Notes: generated from the sequence alone by a model not told the origin. A DNA stretch of 64,000 bases from Ifrita kowaldi (GCA_013398055.1 VZRS01007670.1:1010947-1074946); one strand, 5' to 3'; positions 37,421 to 49,975 are shown, numbered from the stretch's first letter. Numbers and translations are program-made.

Positions 37421-39748
37421 TTTATAATTTAAATTCCCAATGTTGTAATTGATCCTGTGACTCTAGAGTTTTCCTGTAATTTCTGAAAATTAACAGTTGC
37501 CAATACAGTAATTTCTTTATGCACAAGCACTGCTTAATGAAGGAATTCAAAATATGTTTAAAAAGACTTAAGTTATACAAAAAAACCCCTAAACTGTGAG
37601 CTGACATATTCATGCACACTTTCAGAAGTCAAAAAGAAGCAATCAAAATTTGACATAGTATTCAGAGGTAGTTCTTTTCTCTATATAATTCATATTTAAA
37701 TTCCATTGTTTTATTTTTTATAAGGAAAAAGGACAACATCTGAATTATGAATTTTTAAAAATGCAATAGGTATAAGAGATAATACATTCAAAACTAGTTC
37801 AGTTAGGACATATATCAAAGTAATTCACATCAGATGATGTGTAAGTACTGCTTATCTATTTCTCCATAGAAATAAAACTCAAACTGAAACCTTAATGCAA
37901 ATTAATCTGAAAAATTTTATTATGAAGTAATTTAAATCTTATGTCGCATAATGGACCATTTTCTTTCTGTACTTTTGTATTCCAAATAAGTACCTCAGTA
38001 TGATCTAGCATAAAAGACAGATTTGCAACTACCTTTTTTCCTCTCAACTGATGACTTTTAAATGTTTTTAATTGATGTATCTTTTTATAATTATTCCTAT
38101 ACAATCACTTCTTTCACATAAGTGGATTACTGCACTCCTGCCTTCTGAACACCAGCTGTGCTTCACTGGTAGTTATTATTGTAAGTCCAAAGCAGAACAA
38201 CTCAAAAACCGTTTCACTGACAAAACTCTGCTGTGCTGAAACAGTAGGCCACCATCTGCATTTCTCTCCTGAACTCATTTTTAAATAATATATTGTATAA
38301 CTGAGCAATTCTCCCATATACTTGGGGAGCTTATTCTCTTTTCCTTCATCATTTCCAAACAGCTCATTTTTTTCCCTGACTATTATCTCCAGAAGACTGC
38401 AAATTCTACAGAGCTGCAGGTGACTTTTAACAGAAGTGAGGAATAGATACAATGGATAATTTAAAGCAAGACAGACCTCAGCAGAAAGGAAAAGTTGCCT
38501 GCAGAGTGAATGTATCCAAATTCTAATGATGCTTTCTCTATTGGAGTTACTGTCCTGCTCTGTTTTGAAAGATGTAGTTATTCTCCTCTACTTTATTTAA
38601 TTTACCATTTTTGAACTCACTGACAGATTTCCAGATCACCAAAATTGTAATCTTAATATCTGCCTTTTTCTTCCTTTATATCATTGCAGAGAGGATTTTT
38701 TTTTTTTTTAATCAAGTACGAATCTTTGTTTTTTCACTGTCTCTAACAGCTTGGTAAGCAGCTTCACATATTTCACATTTACATTTGGTGCCAAGTCCCT
38801 TTCTACTGATTATCTCAGCTGGAATGGCAGAGAGCCAGGGAGGAGGGGAAGGGTTTAGCAGTTATGTCCTGCAAACGAAATCATCTGTTATTCAAAAGCA
38901 GTATGTGGTGTTTAGTTCTCAGGACTACATAGAGACCCGTGCTTTTTCTTTTGCCCTCTGACCTTGAAAATACCAAAGGAAATGAATAGCGGAAAAGTTA
39001 GTGTATATGAAAGACTGCCACTCAGGTATAGAGATTTGAATGTAACTGTGATTTGAGGATGGGGCTTATCTTTGGATCCAGGTTTTTATATTATAAAATA
39101 CAAATTCTCTTCAACCAGTCATTATCCTTGAGTTGGGTCAAGGCTGAAAATTACTAGAAAAAAGTAAAGTAAATATTAATATTACACAAAATGTCATGAA
39201 CAACGTTTATACGGTAGACTTTTGCCACTATAAACTTTCATCTAATACAAAATATCATTCCCTAACGAGATCAAATAGAAATCCTTACAGTTAATATAAA
39301 CAGAGGGGTTAAGAAAAGATTTAAATCTCTCATTATTTTTAAAATATGGCAAGAGAGCAGGTCTTCTTGTGTCATGCTAAACAGGTTTCCAAATAAGGAC
39401 AGTTTAACCTCCAATATTGGTGTGGAGGTGGAGGATAAATATATCAGGAATACACACTAAATACACCAGGAATACATTAAATGCTCCAGGAAACAGGCCT
39501 GATATAATGTTGGCAATCAGGTGCATGATGACAGCCTTGTTTTGTTCCATGATACAGAGTAATCCTTATAAATTTTTTCTAGGAAGGTCGTACATACCAT
39601 TAACTGTCTATCCACTGTCTTCTAGATATTCTGGATATGCTATAGGAAGCTCTGAAATAAACAAGCATTTGAGGTGCTGATGTCATTTTATTACAGTCAC
39701 AATTTACATGGAACGGGTTTTAGAGGTATCACTTGGGTCAAGGTCCAT

Positions 39749-39777
39749 TTTGAAATCATCTCCAAGATGATTTCAAA
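39749..39777. repeat. Perfect 13-bp inverted repeat (hairpin) with 3-base loop
   Basis: Arms tttgaaatcatct (39749-39761) and agatgatttcaaa (39765-39777) around the loop cca. It is followed at once by an (AAAAT)n run to about 39800. The mixed base composition of the arms makes chance less likely than for pure AT hairpins. Confidence 0.92.
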
Positions 39778-39800
39778 TAAAATAATAAAATAAAATAATA
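39778..39800. repeat. (AAAAT)n / (AAT)n tract
   Basis: AT-rich simple repeat directly after the hairpin. Confidence 0.8.
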
Positions 39801-40620
39801 CATTAATCTCTTCATTGTTGTTAAAGATTAAAACAGTGCACTGTATTCTGAGGGAAAAAATGTGCCACGGTATCTCCAGAGGCCCTTCTACCATGCAAGT
39901 CCAGACTGATGGATTTGTTCCAGTGTAGTAATCCTTCTTTTCTGACAACATGGATACATTTCCGTATGAGAAAGAATAGGAAGAAGCTTTTGGAAGACAG
40001 TAGGGAATAATGTGTGCTTGGGTCATAATGTGCATAAATCATGGCTAGAGATGAACCTAACTGTGGGATTCACAAAGTGCTTCTGAATGTTGGTATTTAC
40101 CAACATATTTAATGGAGATTTAAATGCTAGATTCAGAAGTGACTGGCTTAAAAAAAAAACCATAGTAGAACTGTGAAAACATTGTGAGGAACATTTATGC
40201 TGTAGAGGAGATGTATGGTCAAAATGAATATTCATTTAAATATTTAAAGGTTTAAATGTCGGATAGCCACATTGGATAAAGAAACATGTTTCACTGGGGC
40301 CTCTGTGGATTTGTACATGCAGCCCCATTCTTTCAGATATTTAACTCCATGTTTCACATGAGGCTAACAGGATTACAGAAAACTGTGGGTAATCAACCAG
40401 CTATGCAGATATGTGAAGGCATTGAAGCATCATCCATAAAGGTTTTTTTGTATCATTAATTTTCTATGTACTTTCTTGGGTTAAAAAAAAAAAAGCAACA
40501 CTGCCTAGATTAATTGCAGTTAGAGGGATGGTTTTCCTCAGTAATATGTGAAGCTGGTACCTTCAAGTGGATGGAGGTATTTTGACTTTCAGAGAGAAAT
40601 TAATTTCCCTACTCATACAT

Positions 40621-40674
40621 TGTCGGGGTCTCCTGGACTCTGGGCTGCCCGGTGGCCCGGAGTAGGAGCCGACA
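40621..40674. other. 54-bp GC-rich foldback, TGTCGG...CCGACA
   Basis: An isolated GC-rich island in AT-rich DNA. It begins TGTCGG and ends CCGACA, perfect 6-bp inverted ends. The interior arms (ctcctggactctgggc against gcccggagtaggag) also pair imperfectly. A single N stands at 40679, five bases beyond the right end. TGTCGG/CCGACA are typical retroviral LTR tips, so this may be a collapsed or internally deleted LTR. No matching target-site duplication was found. Confidence 0.5.
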
Positions 40675-41080
40675 ATTTNCATGTCTAGTTTAATTTGCTG
40701 TGTCTTAGGAGTCTGAGTCATTTACCTTGTACAGAAATATTAGGGGATTCTTATCTATGTGGTGTGGCAGATAGAGAGCAATAAGGGTACTTGTGGGTGT
40801 CTGAAATGTCTCTGGAAACCAATGTTCAGGCACCTGCATCCCACTCAGGTTCAGAGAGAGACAAAGAACTGTTGGATTAAACATCACAGACTAAAATTTA
40901 CTAGGGAAGTCTATGACAAGCAATAAATTGTCTCAGTAGTAGTGTTCAAAATGATGTGAAATACAGAACAGCATGAAAAAGGCTGTGACTTTTTTGCCTC
41001 TTCATGGCTATGTGAGCCGTACAAATACGTATTTTTAGGCCACACAATAACACACATTCTCCAACAATAACAAACAACAA

Positions 41081-41088
41081 TGACGTCA
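41081..41088. promoter_or_regulatory. Perfect CRE palindrome TGACGTCA
   Basis: The full 8-base cAMP response element, the binding site of CREB/ATF proteins, in a CAA-rich context. One copy is expected by chance about once per 65 kb, and there is no TATA box or transcript beside it, so a regulatory role is unproven. Confidence 0.2.
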
Positions 41089-42015
41089 CAGACATGGAAA
41101 GAAATTAACTCCCTGGCTACGTCTATATCTGAGACTAAAAATTCAGAGTCAATGGTTTCTAAGGGAATGTTGTTTTTTAAAGCAATTACATGTGATTATG
41201 CTCGTGGTTAGCTACACATATTTTCCCGTGTCTTCCATGGGACTTGTCCACTTAATGGGATTAGCTTGCCCATTTAATTCATGATTATCATTTTTCATAG
41301 AATAGCCATCTGGGACACAGGACTTAAAGATTATTTGAAAAGTAAGAGGATCAAGACTGTGAAAAGTCAGGTTAAATCTCTTAAAAGTAATATTTTCTTC
41401 AACAATATAAGGAAAACAACATTTGAGAGAGAGTCTAAGGTGTAAAATATACTACATGTATGACTTTTAAGTGCCAATAAATAACATCTGAATGTGAATT
41501 AAAATTCGGTGGCTATCAGATCAAGGCATTGGTGTCCCCATCCTTTTTACTCCAGTTTACTCATTCTTATTAGGAGTGATTCTATTCTTATTTTATTTAC
41601 TTTTAAAAGAGCTTTATACAAATATTTTCTACAGAACAAAAATCTTGTCAAGTATTTCTAGTAGTGTTGTATTTGCATCACTGGACAAGTTGGAATACCC
41701 AAGCTATGTCACAAACTGAAAATAAAAGAAAATTTTGTTCTTATCAGGAAGCTGTACTGTTCTCTATTAGTGCTCCAGATCGTAGTTGATGAAAAAAATT
41801 AATATAAGACATAGTATTCTATATTACAGAAAATATGTAACTTATTTGAGTGATCAAACCTGGGATCACCAATTCCCAATTAAAAAAAAAAATCGCATAA
41901 CCTTTTACGAAAAGGACAAAAATTCAGAAAAGCTTCATAGATCATGGCAACAATGTAGCTGAAAATGACACTGAGAAAATTCTTTGAATTCTGTTTACTC
42001 GTCACCATTTTTAAG

Positions 42016-42090
42016 AATAACTCATTGTTTCTTCGCTCTGACAATGTTTGGGAATCTATTTATGAGGACATTATTGCCGAAATTAAAATG
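42016..42090 (+). other. Candidate 25-codon exon, unidentified
   Basis: A long pyrimidine-rich acceptor ends ccatttttaag at 42015. The donor is AAAATG|GTAAGC at 42091. The 75 bases between are open and phase 0-0, ending NVWESIYEDIIAEIKM. The peptide is acidic and helix-like, and I do not recognise the family. The phase fits the candidate exon at 4074-4283 on the same strand, but 38 kb lies between and there is no other link. A chance occurrence is possible. Confidence 0.25.
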
Positions 42091-45000
42091 GTAAGCATGA
42101 CTTGTGTCAGAATGCAGTGTTTAAAATGGGAAAATACCATTATAAGTATTTACCTAAATTACTTAGAAAGCAAAATAAATCCTATGTAAAGGTTTTATTC
42201 CTACTATTCATTTCCAAGGACATTTTAATGAACTAATCTGTAACTATAATATACACTACAAATGGAAATCGAGCCATAGTTATCTGTGCAAATGTGTTCT
42301 CTCATAGATATTCATTATGAAAAAGTACATCAGCAATTCTGAAGCAGGACTATGATTCAGCAGTCAAAAAATATAACACTACCTGACAACACTGAGCATT
42401 TGAGCATCACATTGAAAAATAAAATTGAATTAATAATTTCTACAACTGATAATTATTCAACTGAAGATATGATAAGGAACACAAAAATACAAGGTTCAAG
42501 TGTATAAAAATGTTCTGAAGTCTTAAATCGTTTAGTTTGATAAATCCTAATTCCAGTGAGACAATGACAAAACATATAATTAACAAAATTGTCTAGGTTT
42601 TCACTTATAATGAACATATTTTATCCAACCTCCAGCAGAAAAGTCAACATCCAGTCATATTTCTAACTATTCCATTTATACTCAATCTGTTTTAACAGTT
42701 TTTCATTCTCGTTGAATACTCATCTCTTGTGCAAGTCATTTTGTACTGTCTATAATGTAGCACCAAGACTCGTGGAAAGAGTGTTTGTTAAAAAAGCATT
42801 TTTAAAGGTTTGGCATACCTTACATAGTGTAATACTCCCACTGGGAATCAAACATCTTGAATATGACAACCAGTAGCTGTCTGGATGGTTACCAGAGTCT
42901 CTGTTGTATGATTCAGGTGACAGACCTCAAACTTTTGCCAAACCCTTAGAATCCAGCTGGCTCATGATCCTGCATGGTCACTTCAGGGTATGCATGACCA
43001 ATTTCTATTATCTTACACTGTGTACAAAATACCTGTGGACTTATCTACACAAAATCCAGTCCTACATGACCACTCTGGCATCTGCAGAAACCATTTTTAC
43101 AGGCTTTCAAAAATTATCTGCATATAGTTTATTAAATTCTACATCAGGAATTGACGTGTGAAATTCTTGGGGTGACCAGATTCTCCATTCAGCATGTTAG
43201 TTAACATTTCTGTAATACATGAGGACAGAAACTTTGTCTCCACTTGGCCTAAGCACAGCAGGAGCTGCCTAGGGGCATCTCCAGAACTGTCTGAAATATT
43301 CACCTGGAAACATTAGCCAAGTGCTTAATTGTAAAGGCGGTGGTGGATACAGTGGTAGGAATCAATCTTCTTGCCTGAAGTTGGTGCATCATTTCAAATC
43401 TATCTTTAGTCTCACCTATGCAGAGAGTAGCTGTATAGCTGCTTAGAAATACTTAAGGAATTGGTTTAAATGCATTTGGGTTGCACACAGACACACAGGT
43501 ACACAGTAGTTATAATGTTATGACAAACATTAATTTCATCTGTATAACATAATTATAACTTAATTTTCATAGACTTTGGCATAATGTTTTCCATGCAAAC
43601 TTAGATGTATGAAGAAACTTTCTAGTGAGAACTGTTAGAATGAACAGAAATCTTACACTGGTATCAATAACAAAGTAGAAGTCAGCATTTAATACAACTA
43701 AAAAAATTGTGAAGTGAATAAAAAAGATCCTACTGGCACTGAATACCTGTCATTCCTACATTCTCTACTGTTGTTCTGACAGGATTTAAGAGATATGTCT
43801 CTTGACTTCTCTGTATCTAGTATACTTTGAAGCTCTCTGGAAAACAGTCATTCATTATTTAGGATAGATGAATATCTTAAATATTATTTAAAGTAGCTTC
43901 AGAATGTGGTGATAGCACGCAAACGCTATTATCCTTCTACAGTGGGGAGAAAAAAAATCATGCATGAGTGTAGAGATATTACAAATTTAAACTTTTTGAA
44001 AGATCTTTATTTTTTCATTGAGAATCTTTTCTATGGGCTTAATAGAGATTTGAACATAGGTTTAATTGAGATGTCAGAATGCCCTTTTATCACCAGTAGA
44101 ATGCAAACTACATGGACTGCTTTGCAGTAAATATTTTAAGATTCCGTGACAACCAAGTCAATTCTACTGTCATATTAATAGGTAGGTGATTAGGTGGGAA
44201 ACAGAGAAGAGCTTCCTTTCAGCTCTCTGTTAGTTTTATGGGAAACAATTGTCAAATCATGTAGAAATATGGTGTTGCTTTTTATACATGTATGAAATAT
44301 TTTGAATGTTGCCAAGTTTGTGTAATACATATCTTATCTGCAAACCAGACGCTACAGATTCCATTGCATCTAAAATTGTCTTTGCTGTTGAAATGTTTAC
44401 AAAAATTACTGAATGTATTTGTAGGACAAAATGCAACTGTTTTTACCATTATAAAAAACAGAGGTGAGAAGTAAATTTTTGGTAATGAAGTCACTTCCCT
44501 GCAACAGTAACCATTACTTTGCATCTTCATATTGAGACAGTAATTGTTTTGTTTTGTTTTTTTCCTTCTTGCCTTTACTGTAAGATTTCCCCACAACATT
44601 ACATCTCTAAAGGTCCTAATTTCAAATGTGAACTCACAGATTTTATATTAGTTTCTCCTCTGGCCCCCACTGTTTTTTAGAAAAAATAGCTTTTCCCCCA
44701 ATGTGTTTCACCTCACAAATGTTTATACAGGACAATCATACTCATCTACATCTCAGTTCTGTTCAAATGACCTATTATCTTCTCTCATAAAATAGACTCA
44801 CTTACTAGTCTTCTTTACCTCAAGTTTCAGTTTATTTTCATTTTAAACAGATGACCAGACAGTGTAATTTATCCTGACTCGGTCCCAGCAGTAAATTGTG
44901 AAATGACTTGAGTATTGTCTACTATTACTAGAAGTATCTCTAATTTATCTTAGGGTTTTTTAATATTTACATCATGTAAAGGATGGATCATCATACTATG

Positions 45001-45724
45001 ATCCCTTAAGGTGACTGCTGTTGTTTACTTTCCAGGTGTCTCCACCTGATGTGTTTCTGCCTAACAACAGGAGTTCTTGGGACCTTGCATTTTGTACTGC
45101 TATCATCGAATTTCTATTATCCAGCTGTTTAAGATTATAAAGTTCTGTCTGCATGAAATCCCAGATGTTTCCTCACAAATTTTAAAAGCAAATATATTAG
45201 TGCAAGTAACCCGATACCGTGAAATTTAGGTAAGAACAAAGAATACACTATATAAAAATCCAAGGGTTTGGCATTAGTCTAACTAAAAGCTTAATAGTCT
45301 AATCAAATAATTGTTAATCTAATAACAAGGATGATAATGATTCTACTCCAAGTTATCCACTTGTTTAGTTATATCTAATTTTCAGTAATGCCATACAGAG
45401 ACTTTCTGGAATTTACACCTGTCTTTGTTGTTATTCTGACCTTTACACTGTCCTTGTGTGTTCCAATTCTTTAGAGGGAAAACAAGGGAGGTTACAGTGT
45501 CTTGTATACCATGTTCCTTTCTGAGAGTAGTATATTGTTAATCTTAATGGCTTCTCTCTCCTCATACAAGGTCTGCCTGAGATTTTCTCTCTTTGTTAAC
45601 ATCCTCACTTACTCGCTCTTTCTACATGGTTTTAAACTTTCCTGTTATATCAAAACTTACTGCATTTTATATATGTTGAAGGCTTGTTGTGTGCTCTCTT
45701 TATTATTACTAAAACCAGTTTTAC

Positions 45725-45875
45725 CCAGGTCCAAGGGCTGTGTTCCTTCATCGTCCAGTAACTGACCAATTGCTTGTACACTTGGTGCCTTTGTTCTTTT
45801 CTCATATTTATACTCTTGGGGACCTACATGTTTCACAGGTCTCCTTTGCATTAGACCATAATTTACAATCTTAGT
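45725..45875 (-). other. Candidate exon on the minus strand, unidentified
   Basis: The minus-strand open frame 45657-45887 contains a donor-like CCTGG|GTAAAA (exon end at 45725) and a possible acceptor ccttctaag (exon start at 45875), giving about 50 codons. Readable pieces are VNYGLMQRRPVKHVGPQEYK and APSVQAIGQLLDDEGTQPLD. The composition is polar and mixed, more protein-like than most frames here. No family recognised. The acceptor has a poor pyrimidine tract. Confidence 0.2.
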
Positions 45876-47029
45876 CTTAGAAGGCATTAAATGTATTTGG
45901 TTAAACAGAATGTGGGGATTTATCTTTGTTTGGTTTTGTTTGTTTTTGCTTTATCATGAAGCAAGCCCTTCTGGACAGTGTTTAAGAGTGAGGCAGCATC
46001 TAAGGGAAAAACAAAAACAAAAGCAAAATAACCCAACCACCTGTTTGGGAAAAATCGTTGTGTCATTCACAAAGATTCCTCTTATTAATTAAGAAGGGAT
46101 AAAAAGGGAAACAACACTGCTGGTCTAATCTCAGATGATTGATTTTTAAACTTTTTTTTTTTTAAATTCATCTACATCCCTTTTGACATGTTGCCTAAAA
46201 GTGTGTGACATCAGTGACTGTTGACTCCTTTTTTGCACTGTCTGTCTCTCATGTATGGTCACAGAAAAATTAATGGAAATTAATATTGTGCTGAAGAAAA
46301 GATGCTCCCTGCATATGCTCTTCTGGGTGTTGGGGATTAAAAAATATACCTTATGCCACTTAGTAGCATCTTCTATGTTACCATAGAACTTAGCTACGCA
46401 ACCATGTGATCTGTTTTACTCTAATTTTTGGTTCCTCTCTATCACTTGAATCAGGAGTTTTCATGGTCTTTGAATCCTTTGAACTAGATATCTATTCTGT
46501 ATCTTGATTTTACTGCTTGCTCACCACTATTCTGGATTCATACATAGGAAATGAAGTCAGTAAATGGCCAGAAGGCAATCTTTCTCAGAAGTACCGGATT
46601 ACATTAAAGCAGATTAGATTAAAATAGACATTTCATACATTTCTTGTTACTAACAGATTCTTTATTAGAATTAGATGAGTCTGTTGATTACATGGAATAC
46701 TCTCATAGCAATCTTAAAAAATACATGGCAGCTCAAAAGTCAATAATTGTCAAAAATTACCTGGATAGATTATAAGAATGACAAATTTTATTGACATGAC
46801 TGGACAGTGGGACAGGGAAAAAAAGCAACCAACACCTACAACTTTTATAAGACACAAAGACCAGCCAGGCACCCAGTTCCTATTAAAAGTAAATGGGAAT
46901 TGGAAGCATAAAATTGTTTATACCTCTGAAAATATCTTTCATAAAGAAGTTTGCCTCCAGTAATCAATCTTTACAAGTTTTTTAGTGTAAAGGAACTATT
47001 TTTATCTTAATGAAATATGGATATAATAC

Positions 47030-47186
47030 CTTGCCTTGGTGATTCCTTGCATGTTGACAATCTTGACTAATGTTTCTCGAGCCTTCTCATCCATTATTAC
47101 AAGATCTAATACAAATTCTTTGGAGATACTACAGAACCAGATTGAGGGAACATAATCTTCTTTTTGTCCCCTGTAGTTTTTCATTC
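47030..47186 (-). other. Candidate 157-base exon on the minus strand, unidentified
   Basis: On the minus strand, ctactcttactttgcttag is a strong acceptor ending at 47187. The frame then stays open for 51 codons to CAAG|GTATTA at 47030. Readable pieces are MKNYRGQKEDYVPSIWF, SKEFVLDLVIMDEKARETL and VKIVNMQGITKA. A second possible donor, ACCAAG|GCAAGG, seven bases earlier in the transcript sense, is of the rare GC type and would put the exon end in phase 0, matching the start of the segment at 45725-45875. I do not recognise the family. It could be a real exon of an unknown gene or a pseudo-exon. Confidence 0.3.
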
Positions 47187-48116
47187 CTAAGCAAAGTAAG
47201 AGTAGACACTAGCAGATGAAGATAATACAATGCTTCTTCCACTGTACACTAATTTTCTGCAGATGCAAATAATCACAGTACATTAGACACTGAAGAATTA
47301 GCAAAATTAGGTTACAAGATTATATTTAAAGTATGAAAAAGGATTTTAAAGGTTTGATGTGTTGTTTTACAAACCAGTTTATATTTTGCCAGTGTCTTCA
47401 AACAAAATAATATGTTGAATAAATTTCTGATAATAAGTCCGGAGACTCACAAAAGAAATTTCATATGAAAGGTCTTTCCCCCCATATATTGCATACAATA
47501 AAAATATGATAGAAAAAAGAGTGTCTGACAGAAATGTCATTCATTACTGATCTAACTTGCTGGTTCCTGAGACACAAAGTTGCTCAAGAGCAGTCCATCC
47601 CTTCAAACCTCATTACTTTCTATATATTGTATTATTGTAGCAGACTCGCTACAGAGAGGGAAGCACACTTGTGGAAGCTAGTAATGCCTAGGAAAATTTC
47701 AACCACCTAGCATGGGTCAAATATTGAACCTGTTCCTTGTTTCTCTTTAAAAAACATGGTAGTAGTCTTTCCACCTTTTCATTCAACAGCATGATGATGA
47801 TAGCGATCATGAAGGACATGACAGACACAGGCTCAATTTGTTCTTGAATTCAAGGACCTGAGACTCCATTTCCATTGAGATTAACTAATTATTAGTCTGA
47901 AGATTACCCAGGAGAGAGGTATCCTCTCAATTCCTTCTGCCAAAGATGCTCCACTATGCATCAGATGATTAAATATTAACTAGGCATATGTAAGCCTGAT
48001 TTTATGACTTGGTGGTTAGCGTACTCTTCTAAAATGGAAGAGACGTATAACCTCTTCTAATTCTAATCATCTTAGTGTTGTAATTAAGTATTGGGGAAGG
48101 GGGGGACGGAGAAGGA

Positions 48117-48147
48117 AACAAAAACAAAAACAAAAATAAAAACTAAA
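48117..48147. repeat. (AAAAAC)n tract
   Basis: Several CAAAAA-type units. Confidence 0.85.
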
Positions 48148-48561
48148 CCAAAACCAGAGGAGAAATATATCTCTTTTAATTTCAAGGCACCTACAGTATT
48201 CAAATCTTCCAGGATTAGCGTCCACTCCTGGTTATCAAATACATTGGTTCTGTGTATCCTCTATGATATCTGGCAATTATCTTGTGACATCTTGTGTTTC
48301 CCCAGAGTATCTAAAATGGCAGTAGTCTCCAAAGTTAAGGCAAGTGAACTAAGCTTCTAATCAACAGCTGAGCCAACTGAGCTTCCTGAGTTACTTGTCT
48401 CAAATACGCTTGGCCAGCTGAAGAGTTTTCATATTGCCTATAGGCTTTATATGATTGCCCTACTGTAAGTGTCAAGCCCTAATTAAAATGACCTGTTGTA
48501 TTCGGAACATCTCCTTGACACTGGCAGATACGATGCAGACTCTGTGGAAACTTTTGCTCCT

Positions 48562-49478
48562 TGTACTCAGGTTATGTGGCAAGGTTTTGGTAGTGGGAGG
48601 GTTGCAAAAGTGACTTTTGGGAGAAGCTTGCCCTGCCATGTTTGACAGAACCGGTTTCAGATAGCTCCAAGAGGGATCCAAAGCCGAGATTATCAGTGAC
48701 ATTGAGAGTGTCTCTATGATAACATATTTAAGAAGGGATATTAAACACGGCACAACAGCAACTGTGAGAGAGAAGTGAGGAAATATGAGGGAAACAGCCC
48801 TGTAGACACTGAGGTCGGTTAAGGAGGGAAGAGTAGACATTCTCCTGCAGCCCCTAGCAAAGCTCATGACTGTGCAAGTTGTTTCTCTGCAGCCCATGGC
48901 AGTCCATGGTGGAGCAGATATCCATCTGCAGACCAAGCAGGGGCCCATGATGGAGCAGGTGGAAGTGCCCTGAAGGAAGCTGCAACCTGTGGAGAGGAGC
49001 ACGTGTAGGAGCAGTTTTTCTGACATGGCTTGTAAGCCCCTGGGGCTCGCACTGGTGCAGGACTGCGTTCTAGGGCAGGGACCCCATGCTGGAGCAGGAG
49101 AAGAGTGCGATGGGGAAGGAGCAGAAGAGATAACCTGTGAGGAACTGTCCATAACTCCCATTCTTCATCTCCCTGAACAGCTCTAAGGAGAAGAGGTAGA
49201 ATAATCCAGAGTGAAGTTGAGACTAGAAAGCAGGGAGGGGTTGGGGGAACCTGAATTCTCAGATTTGTTCTTATTTTCTTATTATACTACTCGGTTATTC
49301 ATTGGCAATAAAATAATCTTCCCCTAGTCATGTCTGTTTTGCCTATGACAATAACTGCAGAGTGATCTCCCTGTCCTTATCTATCCCATGAGCTTTTTGT
49401 TGTATTTTCTCCCTTGTCCTCTCGAGGAGAGGGAGAATTGCTGGGCACCTCATGGCCAGCCAAGGTCAGCTCACCATA
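48562..49478 (+). mobile_element. Solo LTR of a large avian ERVL-type family, about 917 bp
   Basis: Starts TGTACTCAGG, then ggcaaggttttggtag, the family's characteristic opening. It runs through atatttaagaaggg, a string of imperfect repeats of the ctgcagcccatgg...tggagcag type, and an AATAAA at 49307-49312 (ttggcaataaaataatc). Then come gtgatctccctgtccttatc and a terminus ccaaggtcagctcaccata. Flanks ctcct (48557-48561) and ctgct (49479-49483) form a 5-bp target-site duplication with one mismatch, as for ERVL. No viral genes adjoin it. The 229-codon minus-strand frame at 48472-49161, the longest in the window, lies almost wholly inside it (it starts about 90 bases upstream) and comes from its GC-rich repeats. 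It is not a gene. Confidence 0.88.
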
Positions 49479-49912
49479 CTGCTCTACATTGATAGGTAGA
49501 TAAAAAGATTGATAGTCCACAATATCCCAAATGATACTAAACTCCCATTTGAGACAGTTGTACTAAGTACAGACCATATCAGAAACTGCTCAGTTCCGGA
49601 AGTAATGAGGAGATAGTTAACTAGCTGGAACCAGATATTCCCCTGCGCATGGACATGTTAGACACTGCTAGACACTGAGAAGACCATTGAACTCCCTTGG
49701 CAACCCCTAAACGGAGGTGAAGTCATTTAAGGCTCTGGAGTGAGGTAGACAAGTAATACAATATTGACACTAAGTAACAGGCTACAGCCTTTGTATAGAT
49801 TCGGAAAGGCCTCAGGAATGAGGCTCGTCAGATTTTCTTTGCCTGAACTTCTTTTAAAACCCAAGAACTTCATTTTCACATGGTTCATTTTAGCTATGAT
49901 AAATCTGTTTGG

Positions 49913-49975
49913 GTTTTTTTTTTTTTGGTTATTGGGGGTTTTTTTTTGTTTTTTGTTTGTTGATTTTTTTTCTGT
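49913..49975. repeat. Poly-T / TTTG tract
   Basis: Long T runs separated by G groups. Confidence 0.88.

Larger units (their letters stand above)
36680..40620. other. AT-rich non-coding stretch
   Basis: Contains a TA/CA tract at 37385-37420, a poly-T at 38697-38711, a perfect hairpin at 39749-39777 and an (AAAAT)n run. The minus-strand open frame at 38114-38452 (112 codons) has no recognisable family and no clear splice sites. Confidence 0.45.
40675..48561. other. AT-rich region with scattered exon-like segments
   Basis: No repeat family recognised over nearly 8 kb. Exon-like pieces at 42016-42090 (+), 45725-45875 (-) and 47030-47186 (-) are listed separately. A perfect cAMP-response-element palindrome lies at 41081. 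An (AAAAC)n run lies at 48117-48147. Confidence 0.4.

Noticed and set aside
38114..38452. 112-codon minus-strand open frame
   Set aside because: No clear acceptor or donor, no family resemblance, and a length compatible with chance.
48472..49161. 229-codon minus-strand open frame, the longest in the window
   Set aside because: It lies almost wholly within, and antisense to, a TSD-flanked LTR. The frame is open because of the LTR's internal GC-rich repeats.
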